Positions 39,763-48,935 are shown, counted from the stretch's first letter. The stretch: DNA of 64,000 bases from Deinococcus aquaticus (GCF_028622095.1 NZ_CP115166.1:62001-126000); one strand, 5' to 3'. Made by a program: numbers and translations. Notes: generated by a model from the sequence alone, not told the origin.

Positions 39763-40503
39763 TTACGTCCGCTCGGCGGCGCTGAGGGCCTCGCCCGCCT
39801 CGCTACGGGTCAGTTCCAATGCCAGATGCAGGCCCAGTTGCCGGCGGGGTTCGTCCAGGTCCGGCAGCATGGCGCGCAGTTGCTCCAGGCGGTAGTACAC
39901 CGTCTGGCGGCGCACGCCGAGGCGCCGCGCGGCCTCGGCCATGTTGAAGTTCGTGTTCAGCAGCGCGTCCAGGGTGCCCAGCAGCGTCGAGCGCGGGCGG
40001 GCCGGGAGTGCCAGCAGCGGCCCCAGCTGCGCACGCAGGAACGCCACGCTGCGCCCCGTCTCGGCCAGCGCGTCCAGCAGCGGCGCGAGGCTCGGGTCCA
40101 GCGCGGGGCCGCCGTGGTTCAGGATGCGGGCGTGCGCCGCGCGGGTCAGGGCCGCGAAACTCACCTCCTCGCGGAACACGATCAGCGGCAGCCCGTGCAG
40201 GCGCGACGCGCCCAGCAGCGCCGGGGGCACCTCACGGAACACCTGCACGAGTTCCAGCGCCAGCCCGTGCGCGCCCCGCTGCGCCAGAGACGCCACGAAG
40301 CCCTCCAGTTCGCCGTCACCCATCCGCGCGAGCAGTGAGCCCGTGGACAGCAGCAGCTCCCCGCCCGTCAGGAACCGCGCGGCGTCCGCGACCTCGGACA
40401 CGTGCACCCAGGTCACAGGCTGATGCAGGTGCGCCTGCCCGCTCACGACCTCCGCGCCCGCGAACGCCGGAAGCGTCAACAGTTCCGCCAGCGTCGGCAA
40501 CAT
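39763..40503 (-). CDS. PucR-family transcriptional regulator
   Basis: This 246-residue protein has an N-terminal PucR domain (PTLAELLTLPAFAGAEVVSG, VTWVHVSEVADAARFLTGGELLL) and a C-terminal helix-turn-helix, LLNTNFNMAEAARRLGVRRQTVYYRLEQL. The ATG at 40503 is chosen because GGAGG lies five bases upstream; earlier ATGs lack one. It is shorter than many PucR proteins because the usual middle domain is small. In Bacillus, PucR regulates purine degradation. Here it lies among pyrimidine degradation genes and is the likely local regulator, probably with an intermediate as inducer. Confidence 0.88.
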   Translation of the reverse strand: MLPTLAELLTLPAFAGAEVVSGQAHLHQPVTWVHVSEVADAARFLTGGELLLSTGSLLARMGDGELEGFVASLAQRGAHGLALELVQVFREVPPALLGASRLHGLPLIVFREEVSFAALTRAAHARILNHGGPALDPSLAPLLDALAETGRSVAFLRAQLGPLLALPARPRSTLLGTLDALLNTNFNMAEAARRLGVRRQTVYYRLEQLRAMLPDLDEPRRQLGLHLALELTRSEAGEALSAAERT

Positions 40504-40564
40504 CGGATCCTCCAGTCGAACAGGCGTCATGGTGGCTTCAGTGTGCGCCTTTCCGGCCCGGACG

Positions 40565-41803
40565 TCAGGAGCTCCGGGCAATCCAGTCCATGGTGCGGGT
40601 GGTCAGGTCGTCGAGGGCCTGCACGCTCAGGGCGAGGTGGTCCTCGCGGGTGTCCTCGATCTTGTTGTGGCTGATGCCGCGCAGGGACTGCACGAACAGC
40701 ATGACGGTGGGAATTCCTGCGCGGGCGACCTCGGCGGCGTCGTGCAGGGGGCCGCTGGGCAGGCGGTGCGTGGCGGGCGTGACGGTCAGGATGCTGGCCT
40801 CGGCGGCGTCGATGAGCATGGGATGGAAGGGGATGGGTTCGATATTCCAGAGGTACCCGAAGGTGACGGTGCACCCGGCATCCTGCGCGAACTGCGTGGC
40901 GGCGTCCTGCGCGTCCTGCCACATGGCGGCGAGGCTGCCCGCGTTGAGGTGGCGCTGGTCGAGGGTGAGTTCGCAGGTCTCGACGACGCTGGTGACGATG
41001 CCGGGCAGGGTCTTCACGCTGCCGACCGTGCACACGCCCCCGTGCCGCGCGGCGATGTCGTAGATGGCCTGCCCGAAGCGTCCGGCGGCGAGGAAGGCGT
41101 CCCGGCGGACGTTCATGGGCGTGCTGCCGCTGTGCGCGGCCTGCCCGTGGAAGGTGACGGTGTGCCGCTCGACGCCGACCGTGCCGAGCACCGCACCCAG
41201 CGGAAGATCCAGGTGTTCGAGGACGGGTCCCTGCTCGATGTGCAGTTCGAGGTACGCGGCGGCGTTCTCCAGTTCGGTGCGGGCGTTCGGGGCGTCGGCC
41301 AGGGTCACGCCCACGCGGGCCAGTGCGTCTTCGAGGCCCACGCCGTCGCGGTCTTTCAGTTTGCGCATCTCGGTCACGTCGAGGTTGCCCCCGGCGGCGC
41401 TGGACCCGTACAGGCTACGGCCGAAGCGGGCGCCTTCCTCGTCGGCCCAGTCCACGAGTTTCAGCGTGACGGGCGGGCGGCCCCCGTATTGCTCGTTCAC
41501 GCGCCGCAGGACTTCCAGGCCCGCCAGGACGTTCAGGCACCCGTCCAGCCACCCACCGTTCGGGACGCTGTCCAGGTGCCCGCCGATCAGCAGGGCGCGT
41601 TCGCTCTCGCCGGGCAGGGTCGCCCACCAGTTCCCGGCGGCGTCCATGTGCTGCGTGACAGGCAGGGCGTCCAGCCGCTCTTTCAGGAACGCGCGGGCCG
41701 CGACCCAGGTGTCCGTGAACGCCACCCGCTGCGCGCCCTGCTCGTCCCCAGTCAATTCACGAAGGGCCTTGAGTTCGTCGATGGTGCGTTGTGGATCAAG
41801 CAT
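40565..41803 (-). CDS. Zn-dependent N-carbamoyl amidohydrolase, probable beta-ureidopropionase
   Basis: This 412-residue M20-type hydantoinase/carbamoylase amidase has GGHLDSVPNGGWLDG with metal ligands, DWADEEGARFGRSLYGS with the bridging Glu, AYLELHIEQGPVLE, FHGQAAHSGSTPMNVRRDA and SHNKIEDTREDH near the C-terminus. It hydrolyses N-carbamoyl-beta-alanine (or the methylated analogue) to the beta-amino acid, CO2 and ammonia. Allantoate amidohydrolase is a close relative, so the substrate rests on the neighbours: dihydropyrimidinase and PreTA, both in the same run of genes. It is 62 bp upstream of pucR on the same strand. Confidence 0.9.
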   Translation of the reverse strand: MLDPQRTIDELKALRELTGDEQGAQRVAFTDTWVAARAFLKERLDALPVTQHMDAAGNWWATLPGESERALLIGGHLDSVPNGGWLDGCLNVLAGLEVLRRVNEQYGGRPPVTLKLVDWADEEGARFGRSLYGSSAAGGNLDVTEMRKLKDRDGVGLEDALARVGVTLADAPNARTELENAAAYLELHIEQGPVLEHLDLPLGAVLGTVGVERHTVTFHGQAAHSGSTPMNVRRDAFLAAGRFGQAIYDIAARHGGVCTVGSVKTLPGIVTSVVETCELTLDQRHLNAGSLAAMWQDAQDAATQFAQDAGCTVTFGYLWNIEPIPFHPMLIDAAEASILTVTPATHRLPSGPLHDAAEVARAGIPTVMLFVQSLRGISHNKIEDTREDHLALSVQALDDLTTRTMDWIARSS

Positions 41804-41821
41804 GCGTCTCCTTCGAAGACA

Positions 41822-42011
41822 GTTGAAGGTTGAAAGTCGATAGGTGATGGAGAACCACCCTCTAAGAGCTCTGGGCTTCAGTTACACGTGTCCGGGAGAA
41901 GCGCCCGAACCCGCTCCACTTCCGCCCAGAGCTCCTATTGCCTTCTCGCTCCGCTCGGGGTGATGATGCAATCATCACCCGGCAGTTACTTATCAACTTT
42001 CAACCATCAAC
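41822..42011. repeat. 190-bp intergenic element with imperfect terminal inverted repeats
   Basis: The left end GTTGAAGGTTGAAAGTCGATAG (41822 onward, 22 bases) is matched in inverted form by 41989-42011, with about 18 of 22 positions complementary. Inside are a second inverted repeat, GAGCTCTGGGC (41866-41876) with GCCCAGAGCTC (41924-41934), and a tight hairpin, GGGTGATGAT-GCA-ATCATCACCC (41958-41980). No coding frame is seen. It fills the whole gap between the beta-ureidopropionase and the solute-binding protein gene. It looks like a small non-autonomous mobile element or a processed RNA structure. Confidence 0.5.
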
Positions 42012-42014
42012 CAT

Positions 42015-43076
42015 CTACTTCTTGCCGGTGGCTTTTTCCCACACCTTGTACGTGACGGCGGCGGGGCTGGGGTCGCTCTTGAGGATGCCGAGGCTTTTCA
42101 GGAGCGTCACGTTGGCCTTGTACGTGGCGGGGTCGAGGTACCCGGCGCGGCCCTTCAGGGTGGGGCCGGCGTTGTACAGCTTGGCGACCTCGGTCATCTG
42201 CCAGGTCTGGTGTCCGGCGGCGCTGGAGCGGGTGCCCGAACCCTTGCAGGTGTTGCCGCAGTTGATCAGGACGGTCTGCACGGCTTCTTTCTGGTTCTTG
42301 ACGGCGTAGTTCCAGCCCTTGATGGTGGCGCGCACGAGTTTGGCGGCGATGTCCTCACCGCTCTGGCCGCTGCCCTTGAAGTTCTTGTTCGCCAGGGTGC
42401 GTTCGGTAGTGAACATCAGGTCTTCGAGCAGGTTGATGCCGTAATCGCTGGCGTTGAAGATCTGGAGTTTGTCGAGCGGGTAGCCGAGGCCGACGATCTG
42501 ATCGACCTCGTTGTAGGTCATGGCGGACACCAGATCGACCTTGTCAGGGAAGACGATGCTGGGATCAAAGGGGTACGTGACGGCCTGCACGCTGGGGTTG
42601 CTGGCAGTGCTATCCAGACTGGTGGTCAGGCCGTACTTCTTCAGGAGGGCCACGGCGGGGTACTCGTTCCCGCTGGGCCACACGCCCACGCGCTTGCCCT
42701 TGAAGTCGGCCGGGGTCTTGAGGCCAGCGGATTTCAGGGACACGAGGGTGTACCCGCTCTTCTGGAACAGCTGCGCGATGTGCACGACCGGGATGCCCTG
42801 CTGGCGGGCGGTAAGCAGGTCGGTGATCCAGGTGGTGCCGAAGTCGGCGGTGCCGGTGGCGACCGTCTGGATGGGGCTCTGGTCGCCGGTCGGCAGGAAC
42901 TGCACGTCGAGGCCCTCGGCCTTGTAGTACCCCTTGGCCTGCGCGACGAAGAACCCGGCGAACTGCGCCTGCGGGAACCACTTGAGCTGCACCTTGACGG
43001 GCACGAGTTTCTGCGCGGAGGCGCTGGAGGCGGCGGTCAGGAGCAGGGCGGCCAGGATCAGGGTGCTGCGTTTCAT
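42015..43076 (-). CDS. ABC transporter substrate-binding protein, NMT1/THI5-like
   Basis: This 353-residue protein has a cleavable signal peptide (KRSTLILAALLLTAASSASA, then QK) and no lipobox. VQLKWFPQAQFAGFFVAQ, KGYYKAEGLDVQFLPTG and ADFGTTWITDLL are the signature of NMT1/THI5-like binding proteins, which carry pyrimidine-like ligands. The location beside permeases, an ATPase and pyrimidine degradation enzymes suggests uptake of uracil, thymine, dihydropyrimidines or carbamoyl amino acids. GGAGG is present before the ATG. The ligand is not proved by sequence. Confidence 0.9.
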   Translation of the reverse strand: MKRSTLILAALLLTAASSASAQKLVPVKVQLKWFPQAQFAGFFVAQAKGYYKAEGLDVQFLPTGDQSPIQTVATGTADFGTTWITDLLTARQQGIPVVHIAQLFQKSGYTLVSLKSAGLKTPADFKGKRVGVWPSGNEYPAVALLKKYGLTTSLDSTASNPSVQAVTYPFDPSIVFPDKVDLVSAMTYNEVDQIVGLGYPLDKLQIFNASDYGINLLEDLMFTTERTLANKNFKGSGQSGEDIAAKLVRATIKGWNYAVKNQKEAVQTVLINCGNTCKGSGTRSSAAGHQTWQMTEVAKLYNAGPTLKGRAGYLDPATYKANVTLLKSLGILKSDPSPAAVTYKVWEKATGKK

Positions 43077-43121
43077 GGGAACCTCCGGGGAGTGGGGGGG
43101 CGCGTTCGGGTGAAACGGGGG

Positions 43122-44096
43122 TCAGGAGCGGCGCGGCAGGAACCGCGTTTCGGCGGCGCTGACCAGCGAGAAGAAGGCAATACCGGCAATACTGGCGAGC
43201 ACGATGGCGGCCCACACGACGTCCAGTCCGAAGCGGCCCACCTCGATCTGAATGCGGAAACCCAGGCCGTGCCCGTTCGTACCGAAGAACTCGGCGACGA
43301 TGGCGGAGATCAGGGCCAGGGTGCTGGCGACTTTCAGCGCGCCGAACACGAATGGCAGCGCGGTGGGAACCCGCACGTCCAGGAAGGTGCGGGTGGGGGC
43401 GGCGGCGTAGGTGTGCATCAGGTCCAGGTGCAGGGGCGAGGCGCTCTGCAGGCCGCGCACCGCTCCCACCACGACCGGGAACAGGACCGTGACGGCCACG
43501 ACGACCGTCTTGCTGGGCCAGTCCAGGCCGATGGCCTTCACGATCACGGGGGCCAGCGCCACGATGGGAATGGAACTGAACAGCGCCGCGTACGGCAGCA
43601 GCCCGCGTTCCAGGAACCGGAAGCGCACGACCAGCAGCGCCAGCGCCAGCCCCAGCACGGTGCCCGCTAGGAAGCCCAGCAGCGCCTCAAGGACGAAGGT
43701 GGTGTAGGTGTCCTGAAGCAGCACCGTGCGGGCGTTCCACAGGGCCGCCAGCACGCGGGTGGGCGTGGGGATCAGCCCGGCAGGCACGGCGTAGGCGCGC
43801 AGCAGGCCCTCGGCAGCCAGGACGGCCAGCAGGCCGGTCAGGAGGGGCGGGGCGACCCGCGCGGCGCGTGACATTCCCTGCGCCGCGCCGCGCACGCCCA
43901 GCGCCCCCACGGCCAGCAGCGCCAGGATGCCCGTCAGCCACGCCCGCGCATCTGGGGCCGTGCCCTCGCCAGGGGCGGGGAGGGTCAGGCACACCAGCAG
44001 CAGGCCCCCCACGCCAACGAGCAGCGCGGCGGCGGTGAGCAGCGCCGCGCCGGGGCGGGCGGCCGCCGTGCGGGCGGGGGGACGGGCGGGGGTCAT
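43122..44096 (-). CDS. ABC transporter permease
   Basis: This 324-residue protein begins at ATG 44096, overlapping the stop of the other permease (ATGA). Six or more membrane helices are visible, and EALLGFLAGTVLGLALALL and PALPFVFGALKVASTLALI-like segments place it in the SsuC/TauC/ThiX permease family. An EAA-type loop (THAYAAAPTRTFLDVRVP-like region) contacts the ATPase. Together with the adjacent permease it probably forms a heterodimeric channel, since both belong to the same family and share one ATPase and one binding protein. Confidence 0.88.
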   Translation of the reverse strand: MTPARPPARTAAARPGAALLTAAALLVGVGGLLLVCLTLPAPGEGTAPDARAWLTGILALLAVGALGVRGAAQGMSRAARVAPPLLTGLLAVLAAEGLLRAYAVPAGLIPTPTRVLAALWNARTVLLQDTYTTFVLEALLGFLAGTVLGLALALLVVRFRFLERGLLPYAALFSSIPIVALAPVIVKAIGLDWPSKTVVVAVTVLFPVVVGAVRGLQSASPLHLDLMHTYAAAPTRTFLDVRVPTALPFVFGALKVASTLALISAIVAEFFGTNGHGLGFRIQIEVGRFGLDVVWAAIVLASIAGIAFFSLVSAAETRFLPRRS

Positions 44097-44965
44097 CGTC
44101 TGCTCCACGGGGTCACCCACCTCTCCAGCGCGTTCACGAGCGCGACCAGCGTGACGCCCAGCAGCGCGCCGTACCCCATGATCACCCACAGGGCCACCGT
44201 GTCACTGGCGCGCGAGTTCTCGGCGAGCATCTTGCCCAGCCCGGAGAACGAGATGGTGCTGATCTCGGCGACGATGCTGCCCACCAGCGCCGCCGTGACC
44301 GACACCTTCAGCGCCGTGAACAGGTAAGGGAGGCTGGCCGGAAAGCGCAGCAGGCGGAAGGTCTGCACGCCGCTGGCATGGTAGGTGCGCATCAGGTCCA
44401 CGTGCAGGGCGTCGGCGCTGCGCAGGCCCCGGCTCATGCCGATCGCAATGGGAAAGAACGCGATGTACGCCGCAATAATCGCTTTCGGTAGGAAGCCCTG
44501 CACGCCGTACTGCCCCAGCAGTACTGCCAGCATCGGCGCGATCGCCACGACCGGCACCGTCTGAGACGCAACCAGCCACGGCAGCGTGGCCCGCTCGAAC
44601 GAGCGGCTGGCGACCAGCAGCAGCGCCAGCCCCAGTCCCGTCACGGTCGCCAGGACCAGCCCCAGAAGCGTTTCCCCGGCGGTGACGCCCACGTTGTACG
44701 GCAGCGCCAGCGGCGACGTGACCGGCGTACTCAGGCGCGCGAAGCCCTGCGCGAGCTGCGCCGGGGCGGGCACCACAGGGTTGCGCAGCTGCGAGGCGCA
44801 GGCCAGCGCGGTCCGGCAGTCGAGTTCCGCGCCGCTGGCCAGGGTGCGTCCGGCCGGGCCGACGTTCGCGGCCAGCATCAGCGGCCAGTACAGCACGGCG
44901 CCGATCAGCGCGACGATCAGCATCGGCCCGAGGCCCGCCAGCCACGAGGGGCGGGCAGCAGTCAC
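44093..44965 (-). CDS. ABC transporter permease
   Basis: This 290-residue polytopic protein has a first helix (LGPMLIVALIGAVLYWPLML), a large extracytoplasmic loop with two Cys residues (DCRTALACASQL), and a permease core with ETLLGLVLATVTGLG and the cytoplasmic EAA-type loop MRTYHASGVQTFRLLRFPAS. It belongs to the same permease family as the gene that follows it, and their codons overlap. The extra loop with paired Cys is unusual for this family and may touch the binding protein. Confidence 0.88.
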   Translation of the reverse strand: MTAARPSWLAGLGPMLIVALIGAVLYWPLMLAANVGPAGRTLASGAELDCRTALACASQLRNPVVPAPAQLAQGFARLSTPVTSPLALPYNVGVTAGETLLGLVLATVTGLGLALLLVASRSFERATLPWLVASQTVPVVAIAPMLAVLLGQYGVQGFLPKAIIAAYIAFFPIAIGMSRGLRSADALHVDLMRTYHASGVQTFRLLRFPASLPYLFTALKVSVTAALVGSIVAEISTISFSGLGKMLAENSRASDTVALWVIMGYGALLGVTLVALVNALERWVTPWSRR

Positions 44966-44978
44966 GGCTGTCCCCGGT

Positions 44979-45791
44979 TCAAGCGTGACCCTTTTTCAGC
45001 AGTTCGCGGATCTCGGTGGCGTGCGTGAAGAAGCGCGGGTCCTCGCGGGTGTCGTCACTGCGCGGGTGCGGCAGGTCGATGTCCACGATGCCCTCGATGC
45101 GGCCCGGGCGGGCGGTCATGACGACCACGCGCGTACTCAGGAACACCGCTTCCGGAATGGAGTGCGTGACGAAGATGACGGTCTTGCCCGTCTCGCGCCA
45201 CAGCCGCAGCAGTTCCAGGTTCAGATGCTCGCGGGTGATCTCGTCCAGCGCCCCGAACGGTTCGTCCATGAACAGCAGCGGCGGATCGAACGCCAGCGCG
45301 CGGGCAATGCTCACGCGCTGCTGCATCCCGCCGGACAGCTGCCAGGGGTAGTTCCGTTCGAACTTCTCCAGCCCCACCAGTTTCAGCATCTCGCGGGCGC
45401 GGGCCAGGCGGTCGCCGGGCACGTTCATGACCTCCAGCGGCAGCAGCACGTTCTTCAGTACCGTCCGCCATTCCATCAGCGCCGGGGCCTGGAACACGTA
45501 CCCGTACTGCCGCTCACGGCGGGCCTCGTCGGCGGTGCGGCCCGCGATCAGCAGTTCCCCGCCGGTCGGCTGTTCCAGGTCGGCCATCAGACGCAGCAGC
45601 GTGGTCTTCCCGCAGCCGCTCGGGCCGATCAGGCTGATGAACTCACCCTTCTGAATGCTGAGGTTCGCGTCCTGTAGGGCCACCGTCTGCCCGCCGGGCA
45701 CCGGGAACACTTTCTGCAGGTCGCGGATGGACACGATGGGCGGCTCGTTCTGTGGTGGACTGGCCTGCGGGGTCGGGCTGGTGTACGTCAC
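44979..45791 (-). CDS. ABC transporter ATP-binding protein
   Basis: This 270-residue ATPase has Walker A GPSGCGKTTLLRLMADLEQP, the Q-loop VFQAPALMEW, the signature LSGGMQQRVSIARALAF, Walker B LLFMDEPFGALDEIT and the switch His in VIFVTHSIPEAV. It is of the nitrate/taurine/sulfonate importer group, the usual partner of NMT1-like binding proteins. It energises the importer formed with the two permeases and the binding protein. It follows the dihydropyrimidinase gene by 44 bp. Confidence 0.93.
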   Translation of the reverse strand: MTYTSPTPQASPPQNEPPIVSIRDLQKVFPVPGGQTVALQDANLSIQKGEFISLIGPSGCGKTTLLRLMADLEQPTGGELLIAGRTADEARRERQYGYVFQAPALMEWRTVLKNVLLPLEVMNVPGDRLARAREMLKLVGLEKFERNYPWQLSGGMQQRVSIARALAFDPPLLFMDEPFGALDEITREHLNLELLRLWRETGKTVIFVTHSIPEAVFLSTRVVVMTARPGRIEGIVDIDLPHPRSDDTREDPRFFTHATEIRELLKKGHA

Positions 45792-45835
45792 GATTCCTCC
45801 TTCAGACTCTGTATCAGCGAACTGTCACTCACGAT

Positions 45836-47200
45836 TTACCGCCGCAGCAGTTGTCCGCGCGCCGGGTCGCCCACGAACTCACCGCCCTGCACGGCCACCT
45901 GACCGCGTACCGTGACGACCTCGGGGCGCCCGTCGATCTCCCAGCCCTCGTAGCCGCTGTAGTCGGTGTTCATGTGGCTGTTCCCGGCGCTGATGGTGCC
46001 CCGGTACGCCGGGTCGTAGATCACGAGGTCCGCGTCGCTCCCCACGCTGACCGTGCCCTTGCGGGGGTACAGGCCGAAAATCTGCGCGGCGCGGGTGCTT
46101 GCGGCGTCCACGAAACGCTCCACACTCAAAGTTCCGCGGCTGACGCCCTGCGTGTACAGGACGTTCACGCGGTCCTCCAGGGCTGGAATGCCGTTCGGGA
46201 TGAGTGTGAAGTTCCCGTCGCCCATGTGCTTCTGCGCCACATCAAACGGGCAGTGGTCCGTGCCGACCGTGGCAATGTCCCCGCGTTCCAGCGCCGCCCA
46301 CAACGGAGGCTGATTGCCTTTGTCGCGCAGTGGCGGGGACATGACGTACTTCGCGCCCTCCACGCCGGGCCGCTCCGCGTAGGTCTTATCCAGCGTCAGG
46401 TGCGGAATCACCACCTCCACATCCAGGTTCACGCCGCGCGACCGGGCGTCCAGCGCCGCCTGAAGCGCGCGGGCGTTACTCAGGTGCACCACGTACCCGT
46501 GCGCGCCCGTCATCTCCACGAACGTCGCAAAATGCGCGGTGCCCTCCGCCTCCACGCTCTCAGGGCGGCTCGGCTCGTGCCACTCCGGGCCGGTCTTCCC
46601 CTCCGCCATCAGTTTCTGTTGCAGTTCCGACACGAGATCGGCGTTCTCGCAGTGCGCCGTGACGACCACACCCAGTTCCGCCGCCAGCCGGCATACCCCG
46701 TACAGCGCAGCGTCGTCGATTCCGAACGCGCCCTTGTACGCCAGGAACACCTTGAAGGACTTCATGCCCTCCCCCACCAGCTCGCGCAGCGTCGCCTCCG
46801 TCTCCGCGTCCCAGCGGGTCACGCCGATATGGAAGGTGTAATCGCAGGCGCTGTTTCCTTCCGCCATGCCTGTCCAGGTGCGCCATCCGTCCATCAGGTT
46901 CTCACTGCCGCCCGGCGCGAGCATCTCGATGAAGGTGGTCGTCCCGCCGATCAGCGCCGCCTGCGACCCGGTCGCGTGCGTGTCCTTGGCGAACGTTCCC
47001 ATGAACGGCAGGTGGATGTGCACGTGCGGGTCGATGAAACCGGGGAACACGAACCTCCCGCTCGCGTCGATCACGGTCGCGCCGTCCGGCACGCTCAGGT
47101 TCTCCCCGATCTGCGTGATGGTCTCCCCTTCCACCAGCACGTCCGCCCTGAAGCGTTTCCCATCCGTGACAATCTCGCCGTGTTGAATGAGTAGGATCAT
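45836..47200 (-). CDS. hydA: Dihydropyrimidinase
   Basis: This 454-residue amidohydrolase has FPGFIDPHVHIHLPF with the metal-binding His pair, SFKVFLAYKGAFGIDD with the carboxylated Lys, VTAHCENADLV and VVHLSNARAL with further His ligands, and TVGTDHCPFDVAQK with the catalytic Asp. These match dihydropyrimidinase/D-hydantoinase. It opens dihydrouracil or dihydrothymine to the N-carbamoyl-beta-amino acid. ATG 47200 is preferred over GTG 47209, because AGGAG ends eight bases before it. It follows the 115-residue unknown gene by five bases. Confidence 0.92.
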   Translation of the reverse strand: MILLIQHGEIVTDGKRFRADVLVEGETITQIGENLSVPDGATVIDASGRFVFPGFIDPHVHIHLPFMGTFAKDTHATGSQAALIGGTTTFIEMLAPGGSENLMDGWRTWTGMAEGNSACDYTFHIGVTRWDAETEATLRELVGEGMKSFKVFLAYKGAFGIDDAALYGVCRLAAELGVVVTAHCENADLVSELQQKLMAEGKTGPEWHEPSRPESVEAEGTAHFATFVEMTGAHGYVVHLSNARALQAALDARSRGVNLDVEVVIPHLTLDKTYAERPGVEGAKYVMSPPLRDKGNQPPLWAALERGDIATVGTDHCPFDVAQKHMGDGNFTLIPNGIPALEDRVNVLYTQGVSRGTLSVERFVDAASTRAAQIFGLYPRKGTVSVGSDADLVIYDPAYRGTISAGNSHMNTDYSGYEGWEIDGRPEVVTVRGQVAVQGGEFVGDPARGQLLRR

Positions 47201-47205
47201 GCAGT

Positions 47206-47553
47206 TCACTCCTCTTGGCTGACGAACCGGACAGGTCGTCCCTTAAACTCAACCTCGACTTCAAACACGGTGACGCTCTGCTGAGTGAGCCGGACCAGAT
47301 GGTCAGCCACTTCGGTGACCAGGGCATGTGCCCGCTCATAGGTAACGTTCCCGGACACGATGACCTGAATACCGACCATCTCGTCGTAAAACCGCAGAGA
47401 GGCATCATCCACCTGAAGGCTGTGTCCCGGGCCGGGACCGTCGGCGGAGGGGGTCTGCGGCAACCTCAACAGCTCTGGGTAGCGGGCCGGACTCCATTCA
47501 AACCAGCCGTTTTCGGCGTCCTGAATTAGAAATTCAAACGACCTCTCTTCCAT
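47206..47553 (-). CDS. Small protein of unknown function inside the pyrimidine degradation operon
   Basis: This 115-residue soluble protein starts MEERSFEFLIQDAENGWFEW and ends in EVEFKGRPVRFVSQEE. It has no signal peptide, no membrane helix and no Cys. The middle, QVIVSGNVTYERAHALVTEVADHLVRLTQQ, looks like one beta strand and a long amphipathic helix, and the end alternates hydrophobic and charged residues as in beta strands. I do not recognise the family. It lies two bases after preA and five bases before hydA, so it should be co-translated with both. A role as an assembly, specificity or immunity-like factor is guesswork. Confidence 0.75.
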   Translation of the reverse strand: MEERSFEFLIQDAENGWFEWSPARYPELLRLPQTPSADGPGPGHSLQVDDASLRFYDEMVGIQVIVSGNVTYERAHALVTEVADHLVRLTQQSVTVFEVEVEFKGRPVRFVSQEE

Positions 47554-47555
47554 AC

Positions 47556-48935
47556 TCAGTGGATCTCGATGCCGACTTCTTCGCGGTAGGCCTGCATGGC
47601 GGCCCAGCTCTGCGCGATTTCGGGGCGCTGGGCGGTCAGTTCGTCCCAGGTGACGCTCTCTCTGCCGCTGGGGACGGTGACCATGGTGATGCAGCCGTCG
47701 ACGGGACAGACGTTGGCACACAGGGCGCAGCCGACGCAGTCACTTTCGCGGACGACAGGGCGGGGGCGGGTGTCGGCGACCTGTCGGCCGTTGGTTCTCA
47801 TGTCGTAGCCGGGGTCGACGGTGACGCCGCCGGGGCTGACGAGGTCGATGCACTGGTGGGCGGTATCGTTGCAGGCGGCGTAGCACAGGTCGCAGCCGAT
47901 GCATTTGTTCTGGTCGATGCGCGCGACGGACTGGTGGCTGAGGTCCAGGCCGCCGAAGGTGCTCATCTGCGGGAGGCTGCGGCCGGTCACGTCGGCGATG
48001 GTGGCGAAGCCGTGGTCGTCCATCCAGTTGCTCAGGCCGTCGGTGAGGTCATCGATGATGCGGTAGCCGTGCTGCATGGCGGCCGTGCAGACCTGTAGGC
48101 TGCTGGCGCCCAGCAGCAGGAATTCGGCGGCGTCGCGCCAGGTGGCGATGCCGCCCATGCCGCTGATGGGCACGCCGCTGCGCAGCACGCCTTCATCGGT
48201 CATGAGTTCGGTCAGCATATTCAGCGCAATCGGCTTGACGGCCGGGCCGGCGTACCCGCCGTGCGTGCCGCGCCCGCCGATGCTGGGCGTGATCAGCAGC
48301 GTGTCCAGGTCGACGCGGGTGACGGAGTTGATGGTGTTGATGAGGCTCAGGGCGTGGGCGCCCCCGGCTAGGGCAGCGTGGGCGGGGTCCACGATGTGAG
48401 TGATGTTCGGCGTGAGTTTCACGATGACGGGCAGGCGGGTGACGCTGGTGACCCAGTGGGTGTTCAGCTGGCACATCTCGGGCACCTGTCCGACGGCGGC
48501 GCCCATGCCGCGTTCGCTCATGCCCTGCGGGCAGCCGTAGTTGAGTTCGATACCGTCGGCGCCGGTGTCTTCGATCATCATGACGATGTCTTTCCAGGCC
48601 TGTGGGTCGGCGTCCACCATGGCGGATACGATCACGGCCCGGTCGGGCCACAGGCGTTTGATCTCGGCGATCTCACGCAGGTTGACGTCCAGGGGTCGGT
48701 CGCTGATCAGTTCGACGTTGTTGATGGCGAGCATGCGCTGCCCGCCGATACTCAGGCTGCCGTAGCGGTTGCTGATGTTCAGGACGGGCGCGCCGATGGT
48801 CTTCCAGACGGCGCCGCCCCAGCCGTATTCGAAGGCGCGGTGGATCTGCGCGCCGCTGTTCGTGGGTGGAGCCGAGGCCAGCCAGAAGGGGTTGGGGGAG
48901 CGGATGCCGGCGAAGTCGATACTGAGGTCAGCCAT
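47556..48935 (-). CDS. preA: NAD-dependent dihydropyrimidine dehydrogenase, catalytic subunit
   Basis: This 459-residue protein has a flavin TIM barrel (IRSPNPFWLASAPPTNSG, ELNYGCPQGMSERGMGAAVGQ with the active-site region, ISGMGGIATWRDAAEFLLLGA) and a C-terminal ferredoxin-like part with two four-Cys motifs: CIGCDLCYAACNDTAHQC and CVGCALCANVCPVDGC. It reduces uracil and thymine to the dihydro forms using electrons from PreT. The start overlaps the end of preT by 8 bp, so the subunits are made together. It has the normal length for a bacterial PreA. Confidence 0.95.
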   Translation of the reverse strand: MADLSIDFAGIRSPNPFWLASAPPTNSGAQIHRAFEYGWGGAVWKTIGAPVLNISNRYGSLSIGGQRMLAINNVELISDRPLDVNLREIAEIKRLWPDRAVIVSAMVDADPQAWKDIVMMIEDTGADGIELNYGCPQGMSERGMGAAVGQVPEMCQLNTHWVTSVTRLPVIVKLTPNITHIVDPAHAALAGGAHALSLINTINSVTRVDLDTLLITPSIGGRGTHGGYAGPAVKPIALNMLTELMTDEGVLRSGVPISGMGGIATWRDAAEFLLLGASSLQVCTAAMQHGYRIIDDLTDGLSNWMDDHGFATIADVTGRSLPQMSTFGGLDLSHQSVARIDQNKCIGCDLCYAACNDTAHQCIDLVSPGGVTVDPGYDMRTNGRQVADTRPRPVVRESDCVGCALCANVCPVDGCITMVTVPSGRESVTWDELTAQRPEIAQSWAAMQAYREEVGIEIH

